Part shown: positions 18,518 through 27,697 of the stretch, piece by piece | Position numbering within the stretch: position 1 is the stretch's first letter | Layout of the letters: the number at the start of each line of letters is the position of its first letter | Origin: CAZWVI01 sp964637165 | Lineage (GTDB): Bacteria; Planctomycetota; UBA1135 | Direction: 5' to 3' | Assembly: GCA_964637165.1 (NCBI GenBank) | Contig: CAZWVI010000004.1 | Span: 1 to 64,000, forward strand | DNA length: 64,000 bases | Notes under the pieces: model-generated | What the model saw: only the letters and a program-made list of their open reading frames with translations | Database searches by the model: none | Told to the model about the DNA's origin: nothing | Made by a program: the position numbers and the translations under genes

Positions 18518-18844
18518 TTACGACACCTTCTCCAACAATTCAAGGAACTGCGCTTTGCTCATCCCTCCTTGTTGTTGATGAAGAACATTTCCTTTTGGGT
18601 CCGTGATAATTGTAGTTGGCGTCGCACCAACAAAGAAACGATTCAGGGTTGTGGCGGCGGCAGGGTTATCCACGTCAATCGTCACAGGAATGAACTTCGC
18701 ATTGACGGCATTCGTCACCTGATCCTCTGCCCACACTTGCCGCTTCATGATTTGGCACGGGGAGAACCACTTGCCAGTGAAGAAGAGAATAATAGGTTTA
18801 TTCGATTCGTCCGCTTGTTGTTGCGCCGTGGCGTAGTTGTTCAC
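18518..18844 (-). CDS. Thioredoxin-fold protein, single-cysteine, with apparently frameshifted signal peptide
   Basis: 108 residues from a GTG start. Thioredoxin_7-like: NKPIILFFTGKW, then WFSPC with only the second active-site cysteine (C30; the first is Phe27), and the cis-proline region GATPTT. The domain is cut into at its N-terminus: reading further upstream in frame gives NHIAW, the usual domain start, and a hydrophobic stretch but no ATG/GTG. In the neighbouring frame an ATG at 18917 encodes MTINYYITGLCLVFILCAS then a stop, exactly a signal peptide. Removing one base near 18863 would join the two. So the gene either carries a frameshift (real or a sequencing error) or uses an unusual start. 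Probably secreted; with one cysteine it may not be a classical disulfide reductase. Confidence 0.7.
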   Translation of the reverse strand: MNNYATAQQQADESNKPIILFFTGKWFSPCQIMKRQVWAEDQVTNAVNAKFIPVTIDVDNPAAATTLNRFFVGATPTTIITDPKGNVLHQQQGGMSKAQFLELLEKVS

Positions 18845-18937
18845 CCAAGCGATGTGGTTAGCTGGCGCATAAAATGAAAACCAAGCAAAGGCCAGTGATA
18901 TAGTAATTGATAGTCATTGTTGAAAACACCACACAAG

Positions 18938-19135
18938 ATGAAGAGCGTAAAAAGAATATTGCCGTGGATCTGCTTGGTAGTCACCATCCCCCTTTTGACT
19001 TCAGGGCGTGGCACCGCGGCCAGCATCATTGACCCGCACACCGATACTGAATTTGGTGTATATAGTGGAGTTAGAGCCGACTGGGAGCTTTGGAATAAAG
19101 GTTATTACTCCGAGGAAGCTTTGTTTGCGGTGTAG
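18938..19135 (+). CDS. Small secreted protein resembling YceK/YidQ (DUF1375) lipoproteins, possibly degraded
   Basis: 65 residues from the ATG at 18938. The signal peptide (ILPWICLVVTIPLLTS) runs into SGRGTAASII and VYSGVRADW, which resembles the start of YceK/YidQ-family lipoproteins, where the sequence is SGCG(T/S)I..S and Y.GV..D. The lipid cysteine position is Arg here, and the usual hydrophobic C-terminal part (PFS..DTLLLP) is missing. It may be a mutated, truncated remnant, or a different small exported protein. The similarity is from memory and short. Divergent from the thioredoxin-like gene. Confidence 0.42.
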   Translation: MKSVKRILPWICLVVTIPLLTSGRGTAASIIDPHTDTEFGVYSGVRADWELWNKGYYSEEALFAV

Positions 19136-19196
19136 AATCATTAGGGAGCGTAAATAGTTATTCTTTAGCAGCTCATGGCTCTGGTTTCATTCCGTT

Positions 19197-20111
19197 ATGC
19201 TACAGCCAATGAGCTCTCGCCGAAACTTCCTCCGCACGGCTGCTGGTATAGCCAGCCTGCCATTCCTGTCAGCCTGCGGAAGCCCCCCCACCGCCCTTGA
19301 ATCCGGGAAATGGTTCCAATTATCGCTCGCTCAATGGTCATTCCATCGCGCCCTGTTCGCCGGCGAGTTAAAGCATCTTGATTTCGCTGGACGGGCCGCG
19401 GATTTAGGTTTTCACGGAGTTGAATACGTGAATGCCTTTTTCAAAAACAAGGCCGAGGACAGTAAGCTCCTCGCCGAAATGAAATTGCGATGTGCTGATG
19501 CAAATGTCCAATCCCTTTTAATTATGTGTGACGGCGAGGGTGCGCTTGGCGATGCCAATAAGCGCAAACGTGGACAGGCTGTCACCAATCACATTAAGTG
19601 GTTAGATGCCGCGAAGGAACTTGGCTGCCATTCCATTCGCGTGAATGCACAAAGTAGTGGCAACTGGGATGAACAAGTTTCGCGTGCGGCCGATGGGCTT
19701 CATCAACTGTGCACGCTCGGTTCTGAACGTGGACTAAATGTAATCGTTGAAAATCATGGTGGTTTATCTTCCAACGGAAAATGGTTGGCGCAAGTTATGC
19801 AAATGGTGTCCTTAGACAATTGCGGAACCTTGCCAGATTTCGGAAACTTTAATTTGGGCGATGGCCAAAGCTATGACCGCTATTTGGGTGTAACTGAATT
19901 GATGCCCTTCGCCAAAGCAGTCAGCGCTAAGTCTCATGAGTTTGACGAGCTCGGCGACGAGGTCCACAGCGATTATCGACGCATGTTGCAAATCGTAAAA
20001 CACTCCGGCTACCGCGGGTTTATTGGTGTCGAATACGAAGGCTCCAAACACAGCGAAGTCGCGGGGATTACATTAACGCGGGATTTACTTAAGAGGTTTC
20101 AATGCTCATAA
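19197..20111 (+). CDS. Tat-exported sugar isomerase/epimerase (TIM barrel), hydroxypyruvate isomerase-like
   Basis: 304 residues (300 from the ATG at 19209). Twin-arginine signal SSRRNFLRTAAGIASLPFLSAC; the cysteine after SA could also serve as a lipoprotein site. The mature domain is an AP-endonuclease-2-type TIM barrel: GFHGVEYVN, LGCHSIRVNAQ, VIVENHGG, TLPDFGNFN and FIGVEYEG, with Glu/Asp/His residues placed to bind a divalent metal. Likely acts on a sugar or keto-sugar outside the cytoplasm. Overlaps the next gene, a sugar dehydrogenase, by ten bases, supporting a joint role. Confidence 0.86.
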   Translation: MLQPMSSRRNFLRTAAGIASLPFLSACGSPPTALESGKWFQLSLAQWSFHRALFAGELKHLDFAGRAADLGFHGVEYVNAFFKNKAEDSKLLAEMKLRCADANVQSLLIMCDGEGALGDANKRKRGQAVTNHIKWLDAAKELGCHSIRVNAQSSGNWDEQVSRAADGLHQLCTLGSERGLNVIVENHGGLSSNGKWLAQVMQMVSLDNCGTLPDFGNFNLGDGQSYDRYLGVTELMPFAKAVSAKSHEFDELGDEVHSDYRRMLQIVKHSGYRGFIGVEYEGSKHSEVAGITLTRDLLKRFQCS

Positions 20112-21169
20112 GCCTGGCACTTTTGCAATTGACGCTTGAGCCGATCGCCAGCGGCCTCGATTCACCGATTCACGCGACTTTCGTTTCCGCTCAACCGGAA
20201 CAACTTTATATTGCTGAACGTGAAGGACGAATTCAAGTTATTGATTTGTCAAAGCCAGCTGTTGCGCCACAACTCGTGCTTGACATCAGCGAACAAATCA
20301 ACACTCGCAGCGAACGCGGACTGCTGGCAATCGCATTTCCACCCACAGCGAAAAACCATCACACTCTTTTCGCCCACTACAACGATGAAGATGGAGTTAG
20401 TTATCTATCCAAATTTATGTTTGGCAATGAGAAGTGGACTGAAGAAATTATTTTCCTGCAAGAACAACCTTGGGCGAACCATAACGGAGGACAAATTTGC
20501 TTCGGTCCTGATGGCGCACTCTATCTTGGGCTCGGCGACGGTGGCGCGGCCAACGACCCCCACAACAATGGGCAAAATCAAGAAAGCTATCTCGGTGGAA
20601 TTATCCGCTTCGACTTAAACCAAAAAATTGTCGAGCCTGAACTTTGGCACTACGGATTGCGCAACCCTTGGCGTTTTTCCTTCGACCGCAAAACCAACGA
20701 CCTATGGATTGGAGATGTAGGGCAAAACAAATGGGAAGAGATTGACTTCGCTAAAGCAAACGAAAAGCACTTGAACTTTGGTTGGCGTTGGCGTGAAGGT
20801 CGCCACGACTTTAATGTGCCCGATGATGCGCCAACTGATTGGGAAAAAGATGTGCGTGAACCAGCCTTTGAATATGCCCAAGGTGGATCACCTCGTTCAT
20901 GCTCCGTAACCGGCGGCTTCGTTTACCGCGGCAAGTCGCTCGCAAAAAAATGGCAAGGGCATTACTTTTTTGGTGATTGGGCGAGTGGCATCGTGTGGAG
21001 TGGACAACCACAACTCCTTAAAGGCAATACTGTTATGACTAAGGTGGTGAGCCATAAAGACCTCAACCTCGGTGCCGGGCTAGCCTCTTTTGCAGAGGAT
21101 GCAAGTGGCGAACTTTACTTAATCAATATGAGTAAAGGTCTAATTTCTCGCATCAAATCAGGGAACTAA
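20102..21169 (+). CDS. PQQ-dependent sugar dehydrogenase (soluble glucose dehydrogenase-like)
   Basis: 355 residues with a brief hydrophobic leader (ISLALLQLTL). Six-bladed propeller of the soluble glucose/aldose-sugar dehydrogenase (Yli/Asd) type: ERGLLAIAFPP, NHNGGQICFGPDGALYLGLGDGG, GLRNPWRFSFD, LWIGDVGQNKWEEID and a late VYRGKSL. These motifs hold the PQQ- and calcium-binding residues in the family. It oxidises an aldose sugar in the periplasm. Coupled to the upstream isomerase by a ten-base overlap. A hairpin at 21198-21220 may terminate the pair. Confidence 0.87.
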   Translation: MLISLALLQLTLEPIASGLDSPIHATFVSAQPEQLYIAEREGRIQVIDLSKPAVAPQLVLDISEQINTRSERGLLAIAFPPTAKNHHTLFAHYNDEDGVSYLSKFMFGNEKWTEEIIFLQEQPWANHNGGQICFGPDGALYLGLGDGGAANDPHNNGQNQESYLGGIIRFDLNQKIVEPELWHYGLRNPWRFSFDRKTNDLWIGDVGQNKWEEIDFAKANEKHLNFGWRWREGRHDFNVPDDAPTDWEKDVREPAFEYAQGGSPRSCSVTGGFVYRGKSLAKKWQGHYFFGDWASGIVWSGQPQLLKGNTVMTKVVSHKDLNLGAGLASFAEDASGELYLINMSKGLISRIKSGN

Positions 21170-21197
21170 ACCCCTTTTGTGGCGTATTACTTAACAA

Positions 21198-21220
21198 CGG
21201 AAGCAAGTGCTTCCGCTTTT
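21198..21220 (+). terminator. Possible intrinsic terminator
   Basis: Perfect seven-base-pair hairpin CGGAAGC-AAGT-GCTTCCG followed by CTTTT, 28 bases after the sugar dehydrogenase stop and before the protease start. The T-run is short, so efficiency is uncertain. Confidence 0.5.
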
Positions 21221-21245
21221 CATAGAACCCACACCTACCTTAGCA

Positions 21246-22763
21246 ATGATTACTACCATCCTCCTCGCCGCTTCCATGATGCAAGCCGGCGGACCCCAAG
21301 AACAACTCCACTTCACTGAAATACCTGGCACCAAGGAATTCAGTGACCGCGTTTGTGCGCGCCCACTTGAAGTAGGCTTCGCCGACAATGTCATCAACTC
21401 CGATTGGGTTCGTGAATATGTTGCAGACACCAATGAATTTATTTTGTACATTCCTACTGGAACGGACACTAATGAATTTTGCAACCAACTCCAAAACACT
21501 GGACGCTTTGAGTACGTTGAACCTGATTGGTTCCTCTACCCTGAAGCGACAACCCCGAACGATCCAAAGTTCAACAACCAGTGGCATCATTCAACCATGA
21601 ACTCAACTTCAGCTTGGGATTATGGAGCTGGCGATGGCGTTTTCATTGCTAGCACAGTAGATACCGGCGTTTACACCAGTCATGAAGATTTAAGTTCAAG
21701 CATGGTCTCTGGGTACAACTCGGCCTCGCGCCAAACTCAAGCTGCCGGCGGCGACGTTTCTGACGTACACGGTCACGGCACTAACACTATTGGCTGTGTT
21801 GGAGCAATCGGCAACAACGGCAAAGGTGTTGCAGGCATGGCCTGGAACATGAAGTTGATGCCAGTGCGCTGCACCAACTCTTCAAGTGGCGGCGCTTACA
21901 TGTCAGACATCACCGACGGCGCACGTTGGGCCTCTGATAATGGTGCACGCGTAGTTGGAGCTTCTTGGTCGGGCGTTGATTCTTCAACTGTTGGCACAAC
22001 AGGAACTCACCTTCGCGGTGAAGATTCAATCTTGGTTTGGGCGGCCGGAAACGATGGCCGCAAGATTAACGGTTACGATCACACTGACGTAGTTGTAACT
22101 GCCGCAACTAAATCAAGCGACACCCGCACTTCATGGTCAAACTACGGTGACATCGTTGATTGCGCTGTCCCGGGCGATGGCATTTGGACAACTTCACGCA
22201 GTGGTGGTTACTCATCAGTTAGCGGAACATCTTTCTCGTGCCCAATTGCGGTTGGCGTACTTGGAATGATGATGCAAACTGCACCAACCTTAAGTGCTGA
22301 TGCAATTGAACAAATGATGTATGACAACTGCAAGGACCTTGGTTCAACTGGCGATGACATCTACTACGGTGCCGGTCGCCCTGAATTTGACTTGTGCATG
22401 CAAGACGCCGACCTAAATGGTGGCGGCGGAAGCGGCACCGATGTTATTACCCTTAGTGGCCCAGTTGGTTTAGTTAAAGGTGCAACAGCAACTTTCGATT
22501 TCACCCGCGCGACTTCCGGCGCAACTGTTTACTTGCTTTACAGTGGCGGTACCAGCGGCATAAACCTTTACGGGCACGCATTTGACATTGGACCTAACTG
22601 GGGCATTGTTGCCTCTGGCGTGGCCGATGGAAGTGGTAACGGTTCAATTAGCACCGTCATTCCAAGTTCAGTTCCTGGTGGATCAAACTTCTACCTAGAG
22701 TGTGGCTCTGATGATGGCACCAACATTAAAGATTCAAATGTACTAGCAGTTGTAATCTTCTAA
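21246..22763 (+). CDS. Secreted subtilisin-like serine protease (S8)
   Basis: 505 residues from the ATG at 21246; an upstream in-frame GTG at 21207 lies within a hairpin and would precede the signal (MITTILLAASMMQAGG) with a polar tail, so it is rejected. A short propeptide runs to about 110. The catalytic triad is D139 (STVDTG), H177 (GHGT) and S329 (SGTSFSCP), with oxyanion Asn269 in AAGND. The catalytic domain ends near 395; a GGGGSG linker at about 400 leads to a beta-rich C-terminal domain of about 100 residues. An extracellular protease, probably for nutrition or surface processing. Monocistronic, convergent with the ABC permease. Confidence 0.93.
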   Translation: MITTILLAASMMQAGGPQEQLHFTEIPGTKEFSDRVCARPLEVGFADNVINSDWVREYVADTNEFILYIPTGTDTNEFCNQLQNTGRFEYVEPDWFLYPEATTPNDPKFNNQWHHSTMNSTSAWDYGAGDGVFIASTVDTGVYTSHEDLSSSMVSGYNSASRQTQAAGGDVSDVHGHGTNTIGCVGAIGNNGKGVAGMAWNMKLMPVRCTNSSSGGAYMSDITDGARWASDNGARVVGASWSGVDSSTVGTTGTHLRGEDSILVWAAGNDGRKINGYDHTDVVVTAATKSSDTRTSWSNYGDIVDCAVPGDGIWTTSRSGGYSSVSGTSFSCPIAVGVLGMMMQTAPTLSADAIEQMMYDNCKDLGSTGDDIYYGAGRPEFDLCMQDADLNGGGGSGTDVITLSGPVGLVKGATATFDFTRATSGATVYLLYSGGTSGINLYGHAFDIGPNWGIVASGVADGSGNGSISTVIPSSVPGGSNFYLECGSDDGTNIKDSNVLAVVIF

Positions 22764-22776
22764 GTTTTTTCGGCGG

Positions 22777-23547
22777 CTAAAAATCCCGCCGCCTAAACTG
22801 CACCACCGCCCCGGCAACAAACGCCAACGACAGTCCGAGCATTGTCCAAGTTTGTTGCCGGGGCCATTCATTTCCTGTGAACATAAGTGCAACATCCAAG
22901 TCAATTAAATTATAAATTGAAAAGCTCCAAAGATCTGGGACAAAGTAAAAGGCCAACTGTAACAACAAAATGCCAAGCACCAAAATTCCTGCTTTTAGTT
23001 GGTGGCTGAAAAATGTTGAAAGGAACATGGTCGCAGAAAATGCCGTCAAGGGGAATAGCCATGTGTAAACACTTGCTAGAAGTGCTTGCCTTAAGTCCAA
23101 TTGTTCATCGACCATTGGCGCCATTTTCCAAGCCAACATGGTCACTATTAATATTGGAATCAATAAACACAGGCCACCAGCGAGCCAACGCTCAATTAAT
23201 ATCCGTGAACGACTAACTGGCCGCGACAACAAAAATTCAGCGGTGCGATTATCAACTTCACGCGCAACAATTCCTGTTCCCAATAAACCCGCGGCCGCCA
23301 CCCCAAACATACCTGCGCCACGAAACAAATGTTGCACGCCAAAATAGGCCCAAAAGCCGTGTTCGTTAAACCCACGGACAATATCGCGCATTCCTTCTAA
23401 GGGAATGAATTGCAAAAGCGCCACAATGTCAGCGTCACGCAAGTTTGGCCAATACCACACTGCCGCTGCCAAGGCTCCGCCCAAAATAAAAGTAAGTCCG
23501 ACCACTAACAACTGATGTTCCTTCCAAAACAACTTAGCTAATTTCAT
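22777..23547 (-). CDS. ABC-2 type transporter permease
   Basis: 256 residues with about six membrane-spanning segments (for example LLVVGLTFILGGALAAAVWY, GAGMFGVAAAGLLGTGIVA, CLLIPILIVTMLAW, GILVLGILLLQLAFYFV). The segment REVDNRTAEFLLSRPVSRSRIL is characteristic of ABC-2 permeases of the NosY/YhaP type. Overlaps the upstream ATPase gene by four bases (ATGA), so they form one transporter. Substrate not evident. Confidence 0.86.
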   Translation of the reverse strand: MKLAKLFWKEHQLLVVGLTFILGGALAAAVWYWPNLRDADIVALLQFIPLEGMRDIVRGFNEHGFWAYFGVQHLFRGAGMFGVAAAGLLGTGIVAREVDNRTAEFLLSRPVSRSRILIERWLAGGLCLLIPILIVTMLAWKMAPMVDEQLDLRQALLASVYTWLFPLTAFSATMFLSTFFSHQLKAGILVLGILLLQLAFYFVPDLWSFSIYNLIDLDVALMFTGNEWPRQQTWTMLGLSLAFVAGAVVQFRRRDF

Positions 23548-24290
23548 AGCTCACCTCCGTAAAGGCTTGAGAAAACTTTCTCCAAAGTTACGTGAGCGTG
23601 AATTTCTTCAAGCGGTTGATCGCCCAAGGCGGCGCTAACGCGAGAAATAATTTCGCTAACCGGCGCACATTCAATTAATTCACCTTTGCGTAAAAATGCC
23701 ACTCGGTGACAAATTCTTTCAACACTGGCCAAATCGTGTGAAGAATAAAAAACCGTTTTACCTTGTGCCGAAATTTCAAGCAGCAAAGTCTCCACCTGCC
23801 GTCGGGCTTGGGGGTCCAAACCCTCCATAGGTTCATCCAACAATAGAACTGATGCGCCACAACAGAGCGCCTGGGTCAATAACAATTTGCGTTTCATTCC
23901 ATGCGATAACTGCGAGACCCTTTTCTTTTCGGGAAGTTCAAACTCCACCAATAGTTTTCGTCCGTAATCTAAATCGGCATGGCGGTGATAAGTAATTGCG
24001 AATTTTAAAAAATCCAACACCCGCATCGAATCGTACATCGCGGTTTCACTTGGCGCGTAACCCAACAAGCGGCGCACCAGCAAACTTTGTTGCGGCACAT
24101 TCAATCCGGCAATCTGCAATTCACCTGAATCAGCGCGACATATTCCAGCTAAACACTTCATGAAAGTAGTCTTGCCGGCACCGTTGGGGCCGACGAAACC
24201 AAATATCTCGCCCTCCTTCACCTGCAAGGTGACATTTTTCAGGACTTGTTGGTCGGCGTATCTCTTGGAGACCTGGTGGGCGACAATCAC
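23544..24290 (-). CDS. ABC transporter ATP-binding protein
   Basis: 248 residues. Walker A GPNGAGKTT at 34-42, signature-like LSHGMKRKLLL, Walker B VLLLDEPMEGLDP and H-loop FYSSHDL. It is of the CcmA/NatA-like class that pairs with ABC-2 permeases. ATP hydrolysis on the cytoplasmic side drives the coupled permease at 22777-23547. Divergent from the POT transporter with 44 bases between starts. Confidence 0.93.
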   Translation of the reverse strand: MIVAHQVSKRYADQQVLKNVTLQVKEGEIFGFVGPNGAGKTTFMKCLAGICRADSGELQIAGLNVPQQSLLVRRLLGYAPSETAMYDSMRVLDFLKFAITYHRHADLDYGRKLLVEFELPEKKRVSQLSHGMKRKLLLTQALCCGASVLLLDEPMEGLDPQARRQVETLLLEISAQGKTVFYSSHDLASVERICHRVAFLRKGELIECAPVSEIISRVSAALGDQPLEEIHAHVTLEKVFSSLYGGEL

Positions 24291-24334
24291 ATAGGAATTC
24301 TAAGTGCGCGTTATTCGCTGTTAGACTCTTCGCC

Positions 24335-26248
24335 ATGTCAAATACTGCTTCCCCCGCCACCGACAGCAAGGACCCCATCCTAAAACAAATTGGACGCTTC
24401 TCGGGCGTCTTTTGGATCGCCAACTGGATGGAGTTGGTAGAACGCTTTGCCTACTACGGAGTGCGCGTTATTCTTCCGGTTTTCATGGTCGCCGCATTTG
24501 AAGAGGGCGGCCCTGAATTCACCCACATTCAAAAGGGAACCATTTATGCAATTTGGGCGCTGGTCCAATCCTTTGTGCCAATTTTCACCGGTGGCTTTGC
24601 CGACCGTTATGGATACAAATTAAATATTGCAATTAGCACCGTACTAAAAATCATTGGCTACTTGCTGATGGGTTATTGCATCATGATTGCCGAAAATCTC
24701 GCGGGCATGACTTTGGCGGAAGCGCGTCCATTAGGTGCTGATCAGACTTATCAAATTTTCTTTGCCGGCGCGATGTTCCTCGCTTTGGGAACAGCAATCT
24801 TCAAGCCAGGCCTTCAAGGTCTTATTGCTCATCAAATGCCCAAAGAAAATGCCTCGCTCGGTTGGGGTCTTTTCTACCAAATGGTAAATATTGGCGGTTT
24901 CATTGGACCGATGGTGGCCGGCGTGTTGCGGGTGCTTGATTGGAGCCACGTTTTCCTTGCCTGCGCAATCGGAATCGCGCTCAACTTCATTCCGCTATTT
25001 TTCTTTAAAGAACCCGACCACCACGGCGACGAGGAAGATGAAAGTTTTGGAAGCGTATTACTAAACGCCGTCCGCGGACTTCTTGAACCGCGCCTCTTCT
25101 TCTTCACAATCGCATTTGCCGGCTTCTGGTTAATGTTCTACCAATTGTTCGACATTCTTCCCAACTTCATTGATGACTGGGTCGATTCCCGTGCGGCCGC
25201 TCAACTACTTGAAGGCGGCATTGGCAGAACCCCAATCTTGTTTGTTGTCGGAGTTCTCGGTTTTATTGTTGGAGGAATTACATTCTTAACCAAACGCGCT
25301 CACTACAAGCCCATGGGGCCACTCGGCATTGCCATTTGGTTCATGCTTGCTGGGTTGCCTTTTGTCGCCCATTTCATTCTCGGCGATGGCGCTCCGCGAC
25401 TAAGCGTACCAACTGTTGGTGGCGGCAACCTCACCCAAGAGTGGATGCTTAACGTTAATGCACTACTTATTAGTTTGTTCGCTTTTGCGATGGGATTTAT
25501 TACCGGAAAGGTGCGCGCCTTAAATGCGATCGTCGTTGGAATTGCAATTTCTGCGGTAGCGATTTATGCGCTAGGCATGAGCATGAACGGCTGGTGGATC
25601 ATCGGAATGATTGGTGTTTTCTCACTCGGTGAAATGACTGCCAGTCCAACCAAAATGCGCTATGTCGCCTCGATCGCTCCTCCCGGCAAAGAAGGTTTAT
25701 ACATGGGCTATGTAAACTTCACGGTTGGAATTGGTTGGTCGATTGGTTCGGTTATCGCCGGCGAAATGTACCAAGAGGGTGGCGACAAAGTTGAGCTAGC
25801 ACGCAAGTACTTAGTCGATCATGCCGGACAAGCTAAAGAAGCAATCGCCGAAATGTCGCGCGGCGACATCTTGCCGTTCTTTGAGAAAACCGTCGGCGCC
25901 GATGCCTGGCAAACTCGTGACTTGTTGTGGGAAGCGTATACCCCTTACGGCATGTGGGAAGTTTTCACTTGGATTGGGGTTGGTTCACTAATCCTCATCA
26001 TGCTCTACAACAAAGTGACGACTGCCGCCGACAAGAACCCCGACCACCCCTTTAATACTAAGGGGCACATTTGGGTGCGTGCAGCACTAATCCCGATTGT
26101 CGCTGTATTACTGTGGGCAACTTACAACAACTTAGTTGTAAAAGAAAAAAGCATTCAAGATTCGCTTGCGGTAATTGTTCAAGCGGTAATGTTTGGAATG
26201 ATGCTAGCTGTTTCGCTAACAACAAAACCAATTACCACCAAGGGCTAG
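24335..26248 (+). CDS. POT/PTR2-family proton-coupled peptide transporter (MFS)
   Basis: 637 residues with about 12-14 membrane segments. The POT signature ExxERFxYY is present (E33, E36, R37, F38, Y40, Y41 in MELVERFAYYG), with GGFADRYG in the loop between helices 2 and 3 and GLFYQMVNIGGFIGP in helix 5. It probably imports di- or tripeptides with protons across the inner membrane, which fits the secreted protease and peptidases in the window. An insertion at about residues 480-540 is soluble and charged. The start has no Shine-Dalgarno sequence. The stop abuts the stop of the convergent sugar transferase gene. Confidence 0.87.
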   Translation: MSNTASPATDSKDPILKQIGRFSGVFWIANWMELVERFAYYGVRVILPVFMVAAFEEGGPEFTHIQKGTIYAIWALVQSFVPIFTGGFADRYGYKLNIAISTVLKIIGYLLMGYCIMIAENLAGMTLAEARPLGADQTYQIFFAGAMFLALGTAIFKPGLQGLIAHQMPKENASLGWGLFYQMVNIGGFIGPMVAGVLRVLDWSHVFLACAIGIALNFIPLFFFKEPDHHGDEEDESFGSVLLNAVRGLLEPRLFFFTIAFAGFWLMFYQLFDILPNFIDDWVDSRAAAQLLEGGIGRTPILFVVGVLGFIVGGITFLTKRAHYKPMGPLGIAIWFMLAGLPFVAHFILGDGAPRLSVPTVGGGNLTQEWMLNVNALLISLFAFAMGFITGKVRALNAIVVGIAISAVAIYALGMSMNGWWIIGMIGVFSLGEMTASPTKMRYVASIAPPGKEGLYMGYVNFTVGIGWSIGSVIAGEMYQEGGDKVELARKYLVDHAGQAKEAIAEMSRGDILPFFEKTVGADAWQTRDLLWEAYTPYGMWEVFTWIGVGSLILIMLYNKVTTAADKNPDHPFNTKGHIWVRAALIPIVAVLLWATYNNLVVKEKSIQDSLAVIVQAVMFGMMLAVSLTTKPITTKG

Positions 26249-27697
26249 TTAACGCCCTTTGAAAACCACAAAAACCGTTTTAAGCAAAATCTTAAAGTCG
26301 AGCCACAGCGACCAACGGTCAATGTACTCGAGGTCGAGCCTAACCCACTCCTCGAAGGACACAATTTCATTACGACCCTCAACCTGCCATAAACCGGTAA
26401 TACCTGGCTTAACACTTAAACGGCGGCGCTGAGTACGCTCGTACATGTCGACTTCTTTAGGAATCGGTGGACGCGGTCCGACCAAACTCATGTCGCCCTT
26501 TAGCACGTTAAAGAATTGAGGGAATTCATCAATGCTGAACTTGCGAATGAATGCACCAAACGGTGTGATACGCGGATCGCGTTTCATCTTAAACACCGGT
26601 CCCTCCATTTCATTATGCTTTTGCAATTCGGCTAATTTAGATTCCGCATCTGGAATCATTGAGCGAAATTTATAGCATGGGAACACGCGGCCGTTTAAGC
26701 CAACTCGTAGTTGCCGAAATAGGACTTGGCGCTTACCGCCTTTTTGAAACCACAACACAATTGAAACTGGGAGCATAATTAGCGGAATAGAAATCGCTAA
26801 AACAGTTGCCGAGAATCCCACATCAATCGCACGTTTAGTAATTCGTGCAAGGTCATCCATTGGCGAATGACTTGCCGCCAAGGTTGTGACGTTATCAAAG
26901 GACTCAAAGTTCCAATGCATTCCTGGGAAATGCTCGCGTGGCAAAATATAACGCAATAAAACACCTTGATCAGCGGCCTGTTGAGCCACGACATCGTACT
27001 GCTGGGATTCACTTGGGAATCCATTGAACCAAATTTCATCTACTGGCTCCTTTTCCAGAACCTCAGCAGCCTTTTCAAATCCTAATACCGAAGGATTACC
27101 GGCCAAACTTTCAAAAGCCCAACTAGGCATGCCATCACCCTCGGGGGCCAACACCGCCAACACTTTAAATCCCCAAGTTGGATGATTGTTAACTTTTTCC
27201 AGTAACGCCTTCATGTCACCGCGGCCAGTGCCGATCACCAAAAGATTACGAAAGTTATATCCTTTGCTGCGTGCTTGGCGAGCAACGAGGCGCACAACAC
27301 ATCTAGCGCCGGCGGCACCAGCAACATTCAAAATTAGGAAAGCTAAGATGTGCGATAAATTACCATTTGGCAAGGACAGCAATGTTGCCACTGATAACAA
27401 CAAGGTAAATAAGACTAAGTTGACCGCAAAGATGCGCCCTATTTCACCAACCAAACTACGCACTCTATGGCTTTGATAAAGCCCTAGCGCTTTGTTGCCT
27501 ATCAATACAATCGCTATTGACGTACCAAGCATTCCAATGTTTAAAAATTCACCGGGCTTAAAGTCAGCATTCGGCACACCCATGATGCTTTGCACCAGCC
27601 AACGCAATTCAATCCCGAATGTATAAGTCAGCAGAACTAAACCCGAGTCAAAGTAGACCATCAGGTTTTGGATTAACAAGCTATGGCGACGCAGCAT
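26249..27697 (-). CDS. Exopolysaccharide polyprenyl glycosylphosphotransferase (WbaP/ExoY-type)
   Basis: 482 residues. Four N-terminal membrane helices are followed by a Rossmann-like domain (LLVIGTGRGDMKALL, about 150-250), a fifth helix (TVLAISIPLIMLPVSIVLW) and the catalytic bacterial sugar transferase domain with CYKFRSMIPDAE, KFSIDEFPQFFNVLKGDMS, LVGPRPP and KPGITGLWQVEGRNE. It transfers a sugar 1-phosphate from a UDP-sugar to undecaprenyl phosphate, the first step in repeat-unit assembly. The upstream glycosyltransferase gene ends in TAATG with this start. Confidence 0.93.
   Translation of the reverse strand: MLRRHSLLIQNLMVYFDSGLVLLTYTFGIELRWLVQSIMGVPNADFKPGEFLNIGMLGTSIAIVLIGNKALGLYQSHRVRSLVGEIGRIFAVNLVLFTLLLSVATLLSLPNGNLSHILAFLILNVAGAAGARCVVRLVARQARSKGYNFRNLLVIGTGRGDMKALLEKVNNHPTWGFKVLAVLAPEGDGMPSWAFESLAGNPSVLGFEKAAEVLEKEPVDEIWFNGFPSESQQYDVVAQQAADQGVLLRYILPREHFPGMHWNFESFDNVTTLAASHSPMDDLARITKRAIDVGFSATVLAISIPLIMLPVSIVLWFQKGGKRQVLFRQLRVGLNGRVFPCYKFRSMIPDAESKLAELQKHNEMEGPVFKMKRDPRITPFGAFIRKFSIDEFPQFFNVLKGDMSLVGPRPPIPKEVDMYERTQRRRLSVKPGITGLWQVEGRNEIVSFEEWVRLDLEYIDRWSLWLDFKILLKTVFVVFKGR

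Noticed and set aside
22771..22791. Hairpin CGGCGG...CCGCCG between convergent protease and permease genes
   Set aside because: No T-run follows on either strand and it overlaps the end of the permease gene, so it is not called a terminator.
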